Assembly (NCBI GenBank): GCA_025992705.1
Contig: DAJPGJ010000001.1
Coordinates: 2,111,357-2,175,356, forward strand
DNA length: 64,000 nucleotides
Direction of reading: 5' to 3'
Source: Coriobacteriaceae bacterium
Lineage (GTDB): Bacteria > Actinomycetota > Coriobacteriia > Coriobacteriales > QAMH01
The position numbers were made by a program, and so were the translations under genes. Under the pieces are notes generated by a model. It saw only the letters and a list, made by a program, of their open reading frames with translations. It made no database searches and was not told the DNA's origin. This document shows, piece after piece, positions 16,198 through 25,518 of this stretch. The stretch's first letter is position 1. The number at the start of each line of letters is the position of its first letter.

Positions 16198-18120
16198 TCA
16201 CGCCCCATGCTCGGCATCGAAGTCGAGGATGACCGCGTAGAGGTCTTCGGCGACCTGCTTGGGAATACCGGGCACGGCTTCGATCTCCTCGAGACTCGCC
16301 TCGCGCATGCGCTTGACGCTGCCAAAGTGCTTGAGGAGCTGCTTGCGCCGTTTGGGACCCAGGCCGGGAACATCGTCGAGGATGGAGGCGACCATGCCCT
16401 TGTCGCGTAGCTCGCGGTGGAAGGTGATCGCAAAACGGTGCGCCTCGTCGCGCACGTGCTTGACGAGGTAGAGCGAGGGGCTTCCGCTTGGCAGCACGAC
16501 GGGACCCGTATCATCCCAGGGCACGTAGAGTTCCTCGTCCTTCTTGGCCAGACCCGCCATGGGAATGTCGAGACCGAGCTCGGAGAGCTCGTTAATGGCA
16601 GCCGTGAGCTGCGGCTTGCCGCCGTCGAGGATGAGCAGGTCGGGCCGTGAGCCAAAGCGCTCGTCAGCCATGCGCTCGGGTGCATAGCGACGACGCAGCA
16701 CCTCGCTCATCATCGCAAAGTCGTTGGCCTCGCCGTATTCCTTGCGAATCTTGAAACGACGGTACTGCGACTTATCGGGCTTGCCATTGGTGAAGACGAC
16801 CATCGACGCGACGGAATAGTTGCCGTGGATGGTCGAGATGTCGAAGCATTCGATGCGCATGGGCGGTTCGGGCAACGCGAGCGCGCTTTCGAGCTGCAGC
16901 AACGCAAGATCGAGACGTTCCTCGTCGTAACGGGTGCGCATCTTGTGGCGCATGAGCGCGTGCTTGGCGTTGAGCGCCGCAAGGTCGAGCAGCTGATTGC
17001 GCTCACCGCGCTCGGGGACGACCACGTGCACTTTTGCGCCATGGGGACTCGCGAGGCGCTCGGTGAGCCACTGCTCAAGCGGCCGGGTCACCTCTTCGGG
17101 CAGATGTTCGGCGATGACGACCTCGTGTGGAAGCTCGGTCGTCTGGTCATAGAACTTGGAAAGGAACTGGCCCACGAGGTCTGCCTCGGGCACGTTAAGG
17201 CCCTTGTCGAGGACGAAATCGTTGCTGATGATGATTCGCCCGTTTCGCACGACGAAAACATGCGCCGCCGCAATCGTCTCTTCGCGGAAGAATCCGATGA
17301 CGTCGATGTTGAGCGGACGCGAAAGCACGGCTTTCTGCTTCTCCTGCAGTGCCTTGATGGCCTCGAGACGATCGCGCGCACGTGCGGCATGCTCGAAATC
17401 GAGCTCGGCTGCCGCCTCCTTCATCTCGGCCTCGAGCTCCCCCACGAACTCGTCACGCTCACCAGCCAGAAAACGCTCCACGCGGGCAACAAGCGGCGCG
17501 TACTCCTCGGGCGTGATAGCCGCGCAACAGGGACCCGTTCCCTTGCCAATGTGGTAGGCGAAGCAGGCCTTGTCATCGGACGTGGGCCATCTGCCCGCCT
17601 CGATCATGCGCGTCATCTTGCGATACTGCTCGCAGGACACGGCGCAAATCGGCACGATGCGTCGCACGGTATCGATGGTCTCGCGGGCCGCACGTGCATC
17701 GGTGTAGGGCCCAAAATAGCGTGTGCCGCTCTTGTGCTTCTCGCGCGTGAACTTGATGGCGGGATATGCGGCGCTCTTGGTGATGGCAATGAACGGGTAG
17801 CTCTTGTTGTCGCGATAGTCGACGTTGAAGGGCGGATTGTACTGCTGGATGAGGTTCTTCTCGAGAACGAGCGACTCGGTCTCGTTGTTCACCACGATGT
17901 AGTCAAAGGAGGCAACCTGTTCCATCATGAACGGAATCTTGAGCCGCTCGTCTTGCCCAGAAACGTACTGCATCATGCGCGCACGCAGATCAACGGCCTT
18001 GCCGACGTACAGGATCTCGCCCTGAGCGTTCTTCCAAAGATAGCAGCCAGGAGCCTCGGGCACGCTCTTCAGCTGCTCACGCAGGTCGGGTGCAGAGCTA
18101 TTGTCCGTGCTGCTCGTCAT
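16198..18120 (-). CDS. uvrC: Excinuclease ABC subunit C
   Basis: Makes both incisions of nucleotide excision repair. The ATG at 18120 is chosen (640 aa); a longer reading frame exists but UvrC begins at PEAPGCYLWKN. The GIY-YIG nuclease domain (ILYVGKAVDLRARM), UVR motif (AAAELDFEHAARARDRLEAIK), RNase-H-like endonuclease (RIECFDISTIHG, DLLILDGGKPQL) and C-terminal HhH pair (VPGLGPKRRKQLLKHFGSV) are in order. It overlaps the 3' end of the upstream transferase gene by 23 nt. Confidence 0.96.
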   Translation of the reverse strand: MTSSTDNSSAPDLREQLKSVPEAPGCYLWKNAQGEILYVGKAVDLRARMMQYVSGQDERLKIPFMMEQVASFDYIVVNNETESLVLEKNLIQQYNPPFNVDYRDNKSYPFIAITKSAAYPAIKFTREKHKSGTRYFGPYTDARAARETIDTVRRIVPICAVSCEQYRKMTRMIEAGRWPTSDDKACFAYHIGKGTGPCCAAITPEEYAPLVARVERFLAGERDEFVGELEAEMKEAAAELDFEHAARARDRLEAIKALQEKQKAVLSRPLNIDVIGFFREETIAAAHVFVVRNGRIIISNDFVLDKGLNVPEADLVGQFLSKFYDQTTELPHEVVIAEHLPEEVTRPLEQWLTERLASPHGAKVHVVVPERGERNQLLDLAALNAKHALMRHKMRTRYDEERLDLALLQLESALALPEPPMRIECFDISTIHGNYSVASMVVFTNGKPDKSQYRRFKIRKEYGEANDFAMMSEVLRRRYAPERMADERFGSRPDLLILDGGKPQLTAAINELSELGLDIPMAGLAKKDEELYVPWDDTGPVVLPSGSPSLYLVKHVRDEAHRFAITFHRELRDKGMVASILDDVPGLGPKRRKQLLKHFGSVKRMREASLEEIEAVPGIPKQVAEDLYAVILDFDAEHGA

Positions 18121-19258
18121 GACGTGCCTCGTGTTCGGGGTCGATGCCCTCGGTGTCGTATATGACGTCACCACGCCCGTGGCGCTGACGCACCGGATGG
18201 AAAAGGCCAATCTTGTACACGATAATGGCCGAGGCAATGAGCAGGAGAATGAAAATCACCATCTTGGCCGTCCCGCCGAGCACCCACATGAGCAAGGTGC
18301 CGACGCAGAGAACGGCCGTCCACAGATAGATGAGCAGGACGGCCTTGCGCTGCGAATAGCCACGCAGCAGCAGGCGATGATGGATATGGCCGGCGTCGGG
18401 CGTGGCGATGGATTCGTGCTTGCGCAGACGACGCACGATGGCCGCAGCCGTGTCGATAATGGGAACGAGTGCCACGATGACGGGAACGATGAGTAGCGTG
18501 ATCGAGAGCAGGCGCGTCGTACCGACAAGCGAGACCGACCCAAGCAACAAGCCGAGGAGCATGGAGCCCGAATCCCCCATGAAGATACTTGCCGGGTAGA
18601 AGTTATAGACGAGGAAGGCACCGGCCACAGCGGCCGTGATGGCAGCGAGCAGCGCGGCCTCCGTCTGCTGCAAGGTCATGAACATGATAAAGAGCGTGAT
18701 AGCCGCCATGCCCGTAATGCCCGCAGCCAGGCCATCGAGGCCGTCGATGAGATTGATGATGTTGACGAAGCAGACAAGATATATGACCGTAATGGGATAG
18801 GCCCAGAGCCCGAAGTCGATGACAGCAGAGGAGCCGGGAATCTGAAACGCGTGCAAAATGGTTCCCGTGCCTGCAATGATGCAGGAGGCAAACAGCTGTC
18901 CGAGAAACTTCACACCTGGGCCAAGACTGCGCACGTCATCGATGATACCCACGATCACGATGACCGCAAGGCCGATGAGCACACCAAGCGACCTGACGTT
19001 GACCTCACCTGGAATGTAGAGAGGGCCATGCCAAAAGCCAGTACGCTCGCCAATGTATTCGATGATGACGGCGACGAGCAACCCTCCGAACATGGCGACG
19101 CCGCCCAGACGTGGCACGGTGCGACGGTTGACGCGGCGAGGCCCTGGCTCGTCAACGATACCGCGCGCGATGGCAAAGCGCCTGACAGGGGGAACAAAAG
19201 CGGCTGTCGCGGCAAAGGCGATGGCAAAGATCAGCAAGTAGTGTATCCACGTTTGCAT
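18098..19258 (-). CDS. Undecaprenyl-phosphate GlcNAc-1-phosphate transferase (WecA/TagO type)
   Basis: Starts synthesis of a wall polymer or surface glycan by moving GlcNAc-1-P onto undecaprenyl phosphate at the inner membrane. 386 aa, about ten hydrophobic helices. Family motifs: RRVNRRTVPRLGGVAMF, IIDDVRSLG (Asp pair), NIINLIDGLDGLAAG and DAGHIHHRLL (the HIHH loop). The charged C-terminal tail is cytoplasmic-type. Upstream of uvrC, with which it overlaps. Confidence 0.93.
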   Translation of the reverse strand: MQTWIHYLLIFAIAFAATAAFVPPVRRFAIARGIVDEPGPRRVNRRTVPRLGGVAMFGGLLVAVIIEYIGERTGFWHGPLYIPGEVNVRSLGVLIGLAVIVIVGIIDDVRSLGPGVKFLGQLFASCIIAGTGTILHAFQIPGSSAVIDFGLWAYPITVIYLVCFVNIINLIDGLDGLAAGITGMAAITLFIMFMTLQQTEAALLAAITAAVAGAFLVYNFYPASIFMGDSGSMLLGLLLGSVSLVGTTRLLSITLLIVPVIVALVPIIDTAAAIVRRLRKHESIATPDAGHIHHRLLLRGYSQRKAVLLIYLWTAVLCVGTLLMWVLGGTAKMVIFILLLIASAIIVYKIGLFHPVRQRHGRGDVIYDTEGIDPEHEARHDEQHGQ

Positions 19259-19279
19259 GCGGCTAAGTATACGGCATTC

Positions 19280-20128
19280 TCATACGCTGCGTGGATATGA
19301 GCCGATAACCTTGACCTCTCGCATCTTCATGCGCAGGCAATTGAGGGCGACCTGGATATTGGGCTCGTCAGCATAGCCATCGATATCCATGAAGAACATG
19401 TAATCGCCGAGTTCCTGCTTGGTGGGTCGCGACTGCACCATCGTGAGATTGACGCCGGCGAAGAAGAGCTCCGACAGAATCATTTGCAGCGTACCCGGAC
19501 GGTCGGTATTCATGAAAAGAGCAAGCGTGCTCTTGCCCGGTCCATCGTGCGCCACCGGCCCCTTGCCGATGATGACAAAACGCGTCTGGCTGCTCAGGTT
19601 GTCCTCGATGGCTTCCTCGTAGACATTGATGCCGCAAATCTCGGCGGCAAGCGGCGAAGCGATGGCTGCAACGCTCTTGTCAGCGGCGGCCATCTCGGCA
19701 GCGGCGGCTGTCGAATCAGCAAGGCGCAGCTGTCGATTGGGAAGGTTCTGGTTAATCCAGCGACGGCATTGCCCAATGCCCTGCGTATGCGAGGCGATGG
19801 TCGTCACCTCATCGAGCGTGGCATCGGGATTGAGCAGCAGTGCCTGATGGATGTCAATGGCAATCTCTCCGAGAATCTCGGCGCGCGAAGTAAAGGCAAA
19901 GGCATCGAGCACTGCCGTAACCGAGCCCTCGAGGGAGTTCTCGATGGGGACAACACCGTAGTCGGCCTTGCCGCGCTCGACAGCCTCGAAAACCTCGGGC
20001 AGCGAGTCACAAGGCAGTGACTCGTAATCGGCAGATAGTGAACCGCGCTCGACGAGGGCACGGACAGCCATATCGGAGAACGTCCCGGCAGGACCGAGAA
20101 ATGCATAGGTGAGCTTATGCTGAGACAT
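19280..20128 (-). CDS. pheA: Prephenate dehydratase
   Basis: Makes phenylpyruvate from prephenate for phenylalanine synthesis. 282 aa. The catalytic domain shows FLGPAGTFSD, VVPIENSLEGSV and the later SSQTRFVIIG (T-R-F motif). The C-terminal ACT domain (STLALFMNTDRPGTLQMILS, QSRPTKQELGDYMFFMDIDG) is the phenylalanine-sensing part. No chorismate mutase domain is fused. Confidence 0.95.
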   Translation of the reverse strand: MSQHKLTYAFLGPAGTFSDMAVRALVERGSLSADYESLPCDSLPEVFEAVERGKADYGVVPIENSLEGSVTAVLDAFAFTSRAEILGEIAIDIHQALLLNPDATLDEVTTIASHTQGIGQCRRWINQNLPNRQLRLADSTAAAAEMAAADKSVAAIASPLAAEICGINVYEEAIEDNLSSQTRFVIIGKGPVAHDGPGKSTLALFMNTDRPGTLQMILSELFFAGVNLTMVQSRPTKQELGDYMFFMDIDGYADEPNIQVALNCLRMKMREVKVIGSYPRSV

Positions 20129-20188
20129 GATGCGAGACCTTTGTTTAGCTTGCGATGACAGGGCATTTTAGCACAGCCTGGCAGACGC

Positions 20189-21040
20189 CTACTCCGCGCA
20201 AAGCCACGTATCTCCCTGACGTGCGATGAAGCCTTCGCGCTCAAGCTCGCACAGGATTGCCTGAGTCTCCTCAGACGACGGTGCCTCGCGTCCAGCCTCC
20301 AGTTCGCTTCGCGCCAAGCTCTCGGCAAGCTCCTGGCTCGTGAGCGCGCCATCGATGACGCAACGCAGCAGGTAGGCGCGCTTCTGACGATGACTGCCCT
20401 CGAACTTGGACTGTCGCGTATATTGCCTGCTCTTTCGCGTGGGGTTAACGGTGGTCTTCTTCAAATAGGCACCGTAATCGAGCAGCGCATAATACCAATC
20501 ACGCACGCGACGACCATCAGGGCAAGTTGCTTCAACAAGCGGAACGAGCTCCTTGTCAGACACGGTCTCGTACTCACTGAAAAACTCGTGGATAAACACG
20601 GCACGCACATTGGTCTCGAGGTACATATCAGGCTGCTGGAATGCAAATATGCGCACACCCGCAGATGTCGAGGGTCCGATGCCCGGCAACGCAAGCAGCG
20701 CCTTCTTGTCGTATGGAATCTCGCCGCCGTATGTGGCGACTACTTCCTCGGCGCAGCGCTTGAGATTGAGCGCGCGGCGGTTATAACCCATGCCCTGCCA
20801 GAGCTCGAGCACAGGAGGCAGGGGCGCCATCGCCAAATCGGCAACCGTGGGAAAAGCTTCAAGCCACTGCTCCCAGCGCCCAAGCACGCGGGCGACCTGC
20901 GTCTGTTGAAGCATGATTTCGGAAAGCAGGATCGCATACGGATCGAAAGTGTTGCGCCAGGGCAAGTCGCGATAGAGCTCGCGTCCGCGACTCCATACTG
21001 TCTCGGTGAATTCGCCGAGCCTCACGGGCGACACGTCCAT
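20189..21040 (-). CDS. MutY-like HhH-GPD glycosylase lacking the Fe-S cluster
   Basis: 283 aa. The HhH-GPD core matches adenine glycosylase: LPWRNTFDPYAILLSEIMLQQTQV with the catalytic Glu at residue 41, MGYNRRALNLK, and the hairpin LPGIGPSTSAG. Two departures from standard MutY stand out. The catalytic Asp of DGNV is Glu (ETNV, residues 142-145). The four C-terminal Fe-S cysteines are absent: after LLDYGAYLKKTTVNP comes a basic stretch and a winged-helix-like tail. Probably a DNA base-excision repair enzyme; substrate unproven. Coupled to the HAD gene upstream (2-nt gap). Confidence 0.82.
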   Translation of the reverse strand: MDVSPVRLGEFTETVWSRGRELYRDLPWRNTFDPYAILLSEIMLQQTQVARVLGRWEQWLEAFPTVADLAMAPLPPVLELWQGMGYNRRALNLKRCAEEVVATYGGEIPYDKKALLALPGIGPSTSAGVRIFAFQQPDMYLETNVRAVFIHEFFSEYETVSDKELVPLVEATCPDGRRVRDWYYALLDYGAYLKKTTVNPTRKSRQYTRQSKFEGSHRQKRAYLLRCVIDGALTSQELAESLARSELEAGREAPSSEETQAILCELEREGFIARQGDTWLCAE

Positions 21041-21042
21041 CG

Positions 21043-21708
21043 TTACGAATCCCAGTCGGCAATTTTCCAGCCACGGCGCTCGGCGATGCGCTTGAGCTTT
21101 TTGTCCGGATCCACCACGACAACTTCCTTGGCATGCTCGAGCATGGGAACATCGCTGTAATGGTCGCTATATGCGCGCTCGAGCACCCAACCATGCGGAC
21201 CAAACTTGTCATCACACAACTGTACGAGCAGACGCAATTTCTCGCGGCCCTGAACGGGAACGCCCATGACCCGTCCCGTGTAATGGCCATCCTTTTCCTC
21301 CATGATGGTCGATACCTGGCCATCAAAGCCAAGCTCCTCGACGATAGTCGTCGTGATGGGTTTGAAGGACGCGGATGCCAGCACCACCTTCATGTCCTCA
21401 GCGCGGCAGCGCTCGATCTCGCGAATCGCACCGGGGCGGATATGCTTGCGAATGCGCCTGTTGAAGACATCCATGATCTCGGCATCGACTTCCTCGACCG
21501 TCGGCTCGGTGAGCGCCGAGAACAGGAGCTCTCGTGGCGTGGATTCGACCAGCGGCAGACGCAGACGATAGCGAATACCCCATATGCCCATGAGGAAGGC
21601 CTTGTGTATGGGTAGCTGGCGATGGCGCAGCAGGCTCGTCGTGAGCTTGAGAGGCGACTCTCCGTCGAGAATCGTCCCATCTAGGTCAAATGCGGCTACG
21701 CGTATCAA
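21043..21708 (-). CDS. HAD-IB family phosphatase
   Basis: 221 aa from the TTG at 21708, which follows GGGAGAGG. The longer ATG start at 21750 overlaps a TATAAT box and is rejected. HAD motifs: I AAFDLDGTILDG, II LASASFKP, III/IV AYSDHYSDVPMLE with a downstream VDPDKKLKRIAERRGW. This SerB/CicA-like class acts on small phosphomonoesters such as phosphoserine or glycerol phosphates; the substrate cannot be told. Followed by the MutY-like gene. Confidence 0.85.
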   Translation of the reverse strand: MIRVAAFDLDGTILDGESPLKLTTSLLRHRQLPIHKAFLMGIWGIRYRLRLPLVESTPRELLFSALTEPTVEEVDAEIMDVFNRRIRKHIRPGAIREIERCRAEDMKVVLASASFKPITTTIVEELGFDGQVSTIMEEKDGHYTGRVMGVPVQGREKLRLLVQLCDDKFGPHGWVLERAYSDHYSDVPMLEHAKEVVVVDPDKKLKRIAERRGWKIADWDS

Positions 21709-21748
21709 TGCGCCTCTCCCATACCTGAAATAACAAACGTGCGTGCGC

Positions 21749-21754
21749 ATTATA
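21749..21754 (-). promoter_or_regulatory. TATAAT -10 box upstream of the HAD phosphatase
   Basis: Perfect -10 hexamer on the minus strand, overlapping the first in-frame ATG (21750) and just next to the palindrome at 21765. A transcript from it would begin downstream of that ATG, supporting the TTG start at 21708. Confidence 0.5.
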
Positions 21755-21764
21755 CGCTAAGGGA

Positions 21765-21852
21765 GGGACGGATGAGACACATTGGACAGGTACATCTGTC
21801 TCATAAGCCCCAATGAGACAGATGTACCTGTCCAATGTGTCTCATCCGTCCC
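21765..21852. repeat. Perfect long palindrome, second TGAGACA element
   Basis: Two exact 40-nt arms (21765-21804 and 21813-21852) around an 8-nt loop. Each arm holds TGAGACA, a 17-nt spacer and TGTCTCA, the same design as the element at 11039 with a different spacer. It lies between the 3' end of the ABC exporter gene and the HAD promoter. Confidence 0.92.
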
Positions 21853-21869
21853 CTGTCACCTCCCCGGCG

Positions 21870-23762
21870 CTAGTAATCCACCTCGTCGATGCAGTCGCTG
21901 AACTGCGAGTTGTAGAGCTCGGCGTAGAAGCCGTCTTGCAGCAAGAGCTGCTCGTGCGTGCCCATCTCGACGATGTCGCCGTCCCTCAGCACCAAGATCA
22001 AATCCGCATCGCGAATGGTCGAGAGCCTATGCGCTATGACGAAGCTCGTGCGCGTGCTCGTGAGCTCGTTCATCGCCCTCTGGACGAGGCGCTCCGTGCG
22101 CGTGTCGATGGAACTCGTCGCCTCGTCGAGAATGAGGATCTCGGGGTCCGCGAGCAGGGCACGCGCAATGGTGATGAGCTGGCGCTGCCCCGCTGATATG
22201 TTGGATGCCTCCTCGTTGATAACGGTATCGTATCCCTCGGGAAGCGTATGGATGAAGTGGTCGACATGCGCGGCCCTCGCTGCACGCTCGATGGCTTCGT
22301 CACTTGCGTCGTCGACGCCATATGCGATGTTGGCGCGAATGGTCCCGTTAAATAGCCACGTATCTTGGAGCACCATACCCATATGACTGCGCAATTCGTC
22401 GCGCTTGATGGTGCGAATATCGTGGCCATCGAGCAGAATAGCGCCCGCATCAATCTCATAGAAACGCATGAGCAAGTTGACGAGCGTGGTCTTGCCCGCG
22501 CCTGTGGGACCGACGATCGCGACCATCTGACCAGGCTGCACGTCAATGGAGAGATCATGGATGACGGGCTTTTCCGGGTCATAGCCAAAGCGCACGTGCT
22601 CGAACTGCACATGTCCCCTGCGTGGCGTCGTGTCGGGGAGCAACGCCGACTCATCGCTCATCTCGGGCTGATCGAGAATCTCGAAGACGCGCTCGGCGCC
22701 GGCAATCGTTGCCTGGAAGGTGTTGATAATACCCGCCAACTGGCTGATGGGCCGCGTGAAGTTGCGCATGTACTGCGTGAACGCCTGCACCTCGCCAACG
22801 GTGAGCGCACCGACAACGGCCTGCCAGCCGCCTATGCATACGATGGCGATGTAGGCGAGGTTGCCCACGAATATCATGAGCGGGCGAATCAGACCCGAAA
22901 CGAATTGCGCGCGCCAGGCATGACCGAAGTACTCGTCGTTGATGCGCTCGAAGTCCTCGATCGCGCCTTCCTCGTGGGCAAACGCCTTGACTTCGGTATG
23001 ACCGCCGTAGGTCTCTTCGATATGCGCATCCAGCACGCCGAGCGCGGTTTGCTGGGCGAGGAAGAACCTCTGCGAGCGCTTTGCGACAACGGCCGTGAGC
23101 GCGATGGAAACGGGCAGCGTGCATAGGGCGACGATCGTGACGAGCGGGCTCATGACCATCATCATGACGAAGACGCCGATGATCGTGATGACCGACGTGA
23201 GAGCCTGCGTCATGCCATCTTGCAAGGTCGTCGAAATGAGGTCGATGTCATTGACGACGCGCGAGAGGATATCACCCTTCGCATGCGAATCGTAGTAGGA
23301 CAACGGGATGCGGTTGAGCTTCTCCTCAGTCTTCTGGCGCAGCGAATAGACGACGTTCTGCGCCACGCGCGCCATCACGAACGATTGCAGATACGTAAAT
23401 ACCTGATAGCAAACGTACAGGATGATAAGGACGAGCAGGATCTCCCTAAGCAAATCGAAGTTCACGCCCGCACCCGGCTCGCCATTGGCAATCGCGACAC
23501 CGGCCCTGAATATCTCCGTCGTGGCCAAACCCAACTGGCGCGGTGCGAATATGTCGAAGACCGTGGCGATAATGGCACAGACGAGCACGAGGACGATTTT
23601 GGGAATCTCGGGCTTGATGAACGTGAGCAAGCGACGAAACGTCCCCTTGGCGTTCTTGGCCTTCTGCGTCGGCATGGCGGCATGGGGACCATGCGGGCCA
23701 TGGTGACCAGGGCCGGGACCAGGCCTGCTGCCCGCCATGGGATTTTTGTGCTGCGGAGACAT
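21870..23762 (-). CDS. ABC exporter half-transporter B (permease-ATPase)
   Basis: 630 aa. A Gly/Pro/His-rich cytoplasmic N-terminus, six membrane helices, then a nucleotide-binding domain with Walker A VGPTGAGKTT, signature NISAGQRQ, Walker B ILILDEATSS with the catalytic Glu, and switch His (IAHRLS). Its gene follows half-transporter A with no gap (TAGATG junction). Together they should form a heterodimeric multidrug or peptide exporter; this half provides the consensus catalytic Glu. Confidence 0.92.
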   Translation of the reverse strand: MSPQHKNPMAGSRPGPGPGHHGPHGPHAAMPTQKAKNAKGTFRRLLTFIKPEIPKIVLVLVCAIIATVFDIFAPRQLGLATTEIFRAGVAIANGEPGAGVNFDLLREILLVLIILYVCYQVFTYLQSFVMARVAQNVVYSLRQKTEEKLNRIPLSYYDSHAKGDILSRVVNDIDLISTTLQDGMTQALTSVITIIGVFVMMMVMSPLVTIVALCTLPVSIALTAVVAKRSQRFFLAQQTALGVLDAHIEETYGGHTEVKAFAHEEGAIEDFERINDEYFGHAWRAQFVSGLIRPLMIFVGNLAYIAIVCIGGWQAVVGALTVGEVQAFTQYMRNFTRPISQLAGIINTFQATIAGAERVFEILDQPEMSDESALLPDTTPRRGHVQFEHVRFGYDPEKPVIHDLSIDVQPGQMVAIVGPTGAGKTTLVNLLMRFYEIDAGAILLDGHDIRTIKRDELRSHMGMVLQDTWLFNGTIRANIAYGVDDASDEAIERAARAAHVDHFIHTLPEGYDTVINEEASNISAGQRQLITIARALLADPEILILDEATSSIDTRTERLVQRAMNELTSTRTSFVIAHRLSTIRDADLILVLRDGDIVEMGTHEQLLLQDGFYAELYNSQFSDCIDEVDY

Positions 23763-25508
23763 CTACCGACTCGCCTCCTCGTCCGTGATCTGGGAAGCGA
23801 CGATTTCGTTGTAGACCTCGCTCGCCCCAAGCAGCTCTTCGTGCGTACCGATCGAGTCGATCCGCCCCTCGTCGAGCACGATGACCATGTCGGCATCCAT
23901 GGCAACGGAGACGCGCTGTGCCACGATGAGCACCGTGGCCCCTTTCGTCGCCCGTTTGAGGTTGGCACGAACCTGGGCATCCGTCTTAAGATCCAACGCA
24001 GAGAAGGAATCGTCGAAAACGTAGAGCCCCGCCTTCTTGGCGAGGGCGCGCGCAATCGCAATGCGTTGCTTTTGCCCGCCGGAAAGGCCGCCACCGGCCT
24101 GGGTGATTTGCGTCTCGAAGCCATCGGGCTTTTCCATGATGAAGTCATACGCCGCTGCTTCGCGCGCAGCCTCGGCGACTTCCTCATCGCTGGCATTCCT
24201 ATTGCCATAGCGAATGTTGTCGGCGATCGTGCCCGTGAACAGCGTGGTCTTTTGCGGGGCATACGAGATGAGCGCGCGCAGCTGCGCCTGCGGAATACGC
24301 ATGATATCGATGCCGTCAAGCAGAATGCGGCCGTTCGTGGGGTCGTAGAAACGCTCGATGAGATCGACGAGCACGCTCTTGCCCGAACCCGTCGCCCCGA
24401 TGAGCGCATAGGTCTTGCCCGCTTCGAGTTCGAAGCTGATGCCATCGAGCGTGGGCTCTTCGGCACCCTCGAAACTGAAGCTGACATCCTCGAAGCGCAT
24501 GGAATGCGCATGGGCGGATGTGGGAACCTCCATACGCTCGGCGGTGTCGGGATCGTGCACGGTCGGCTCGCATTGCAACACGGCCGTCACGCGCTCGGCG
24601 GCAGCCTGCGCGCGCGGCCAGATCATGAAGATCATCGAGAGCATCATGACCGACATGAGCAGCATCATGGCGTATTGGATGATCGCCATCAGATCACCCG
24701 CCTGGAAACTGCCCAGATCGACGAGGTGACCGCCAACCCAGGCGATGACGATAATCACGAGGTCCAGCACGAAGCCGATGAGCGGCATGAGCACCGACAT
24801 GCGACGCGCGACGGAGACGTTGGTGTCAGCGAGCACCTTGTTGGCAATCGAGAAGCGTCTCTCCTCGAAATCCTCCTTGTTGTACGCCCTGATGACGCGA
24901 ATGCCCGTGAGCCCCTCACGAGTGACGCGATTGAGGTCGTCGATACGAGCCTGGAGAGAGCGCAGGAGCGGAACGGTGAACTTCATCACAATCGCCACGA
25001 TGATGGCCATGACGGGAATGGCCGCAAACACGGCTATCGAGAGCTCGACGCTCTTCTGAAACGCCATGAGCGCAGCCCCGACGAACATGATGGGTGCCAT
25101 CATGGCTATGGTCATGGTCATCAACGCGAAGCGCTCAAGCTGCTGGATATCGTTGGTCGTGCGCGTGATGAGCGAGGAAGTGCCGAACTCGCCGATCTCG
25201 CGCAAGCTAAACGCGGTGACACGCTTGTAGACGGCGCTGCGCAAGTTGCGCCCGAACCCCATGGACGCGCGCGCGGCGCACAAACCCGCCGCGATATCGG
25301 CGACGACGCAGCCGAGCGCCCAGAGCAGCATGACGCCGCCCGTCTGGAAGATGTAGGGCACGTCGTTGCTCGCGACGCCCGCGTCGATGACCTCGCTCAT
25401 GAGGTTGGGAATCATGAGGTCACAGCCAACGCGGATGGCCGTAAGAACGAACGCCCCTATAAACAGGGGCGTGAAGCGCATGAAGTATGTCCTGACAAGC
25501 CCGAGCAT
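23763..25508 (-). CDS. ABC exporter half-transporter A (permease-ATPase, degenerate site)
   Basis: 581 aa from the ATG at 25508 (MLGLVRTYF), the usual family start; upstream codons overlap galE. Six helices precede a nucleotide-binding domain with Walker A IGATGSGKSV and signature LSGGQKQR. The Walker B LYVFDDSFSALD has Asp in place of the catalytic Glu, and the switch residue is Gln (VAQRVS), which marks the degenerate site of heterodimeric exporters such as TM287/288 or BmrCD. Lies between galE and the partner half. Confidence 0.92.
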   Translation of the reverse strand: MLGLVRTYFMRFTPLFIGAFVLTAIRVGCDLMIPNLMSEVIDAGVASNDVPYIFQTGGVMLLWALGCVVADIAAGLCAARASMGFGRNLRSAVYKRVTAFSLREIGEFGTSSLITRTTNDIQQLERFALMTMTIAMMAPIMFVGAALMAFQKSVELSIAVFAAIPVMAIIVAIVMKFTVPLLRSLQARIDDLNRVTREGLTGIRVIRAYNKEDFEERRFSIANKVLADTNVSVARRMSVLMPLIGFVLDLVIIVIAWVGGHLVDLGSFQAGDLMAIIQYAMMLLMSVMMLSMIFMIWPRAQAAAERVTAVLQCEPTVHDPDTAERMEVPTSAHAHSMRFEDVSFSFEGAEEPTLDGISFELEAGKTYALIGATGSGKSVLVDLIERFYDPTNGRILLDGIDIMRIPQAQLRALISYAPQKTTLFTGTIADNIRYGNRNASDEEVAEAAREAAAYDFIMEKPDGFETQITQAGGGLSGGQKQRIAIARALAKKAGLYVFDDSFSALDLKTDAQVRANLKRATKGATVLIVAQRVSVAMDADMVIVLDEGRIDSIGTHEELLGASEVYNEIVASQITDEEASR

Positions 25509-25518
25509 GATGCTTGGA

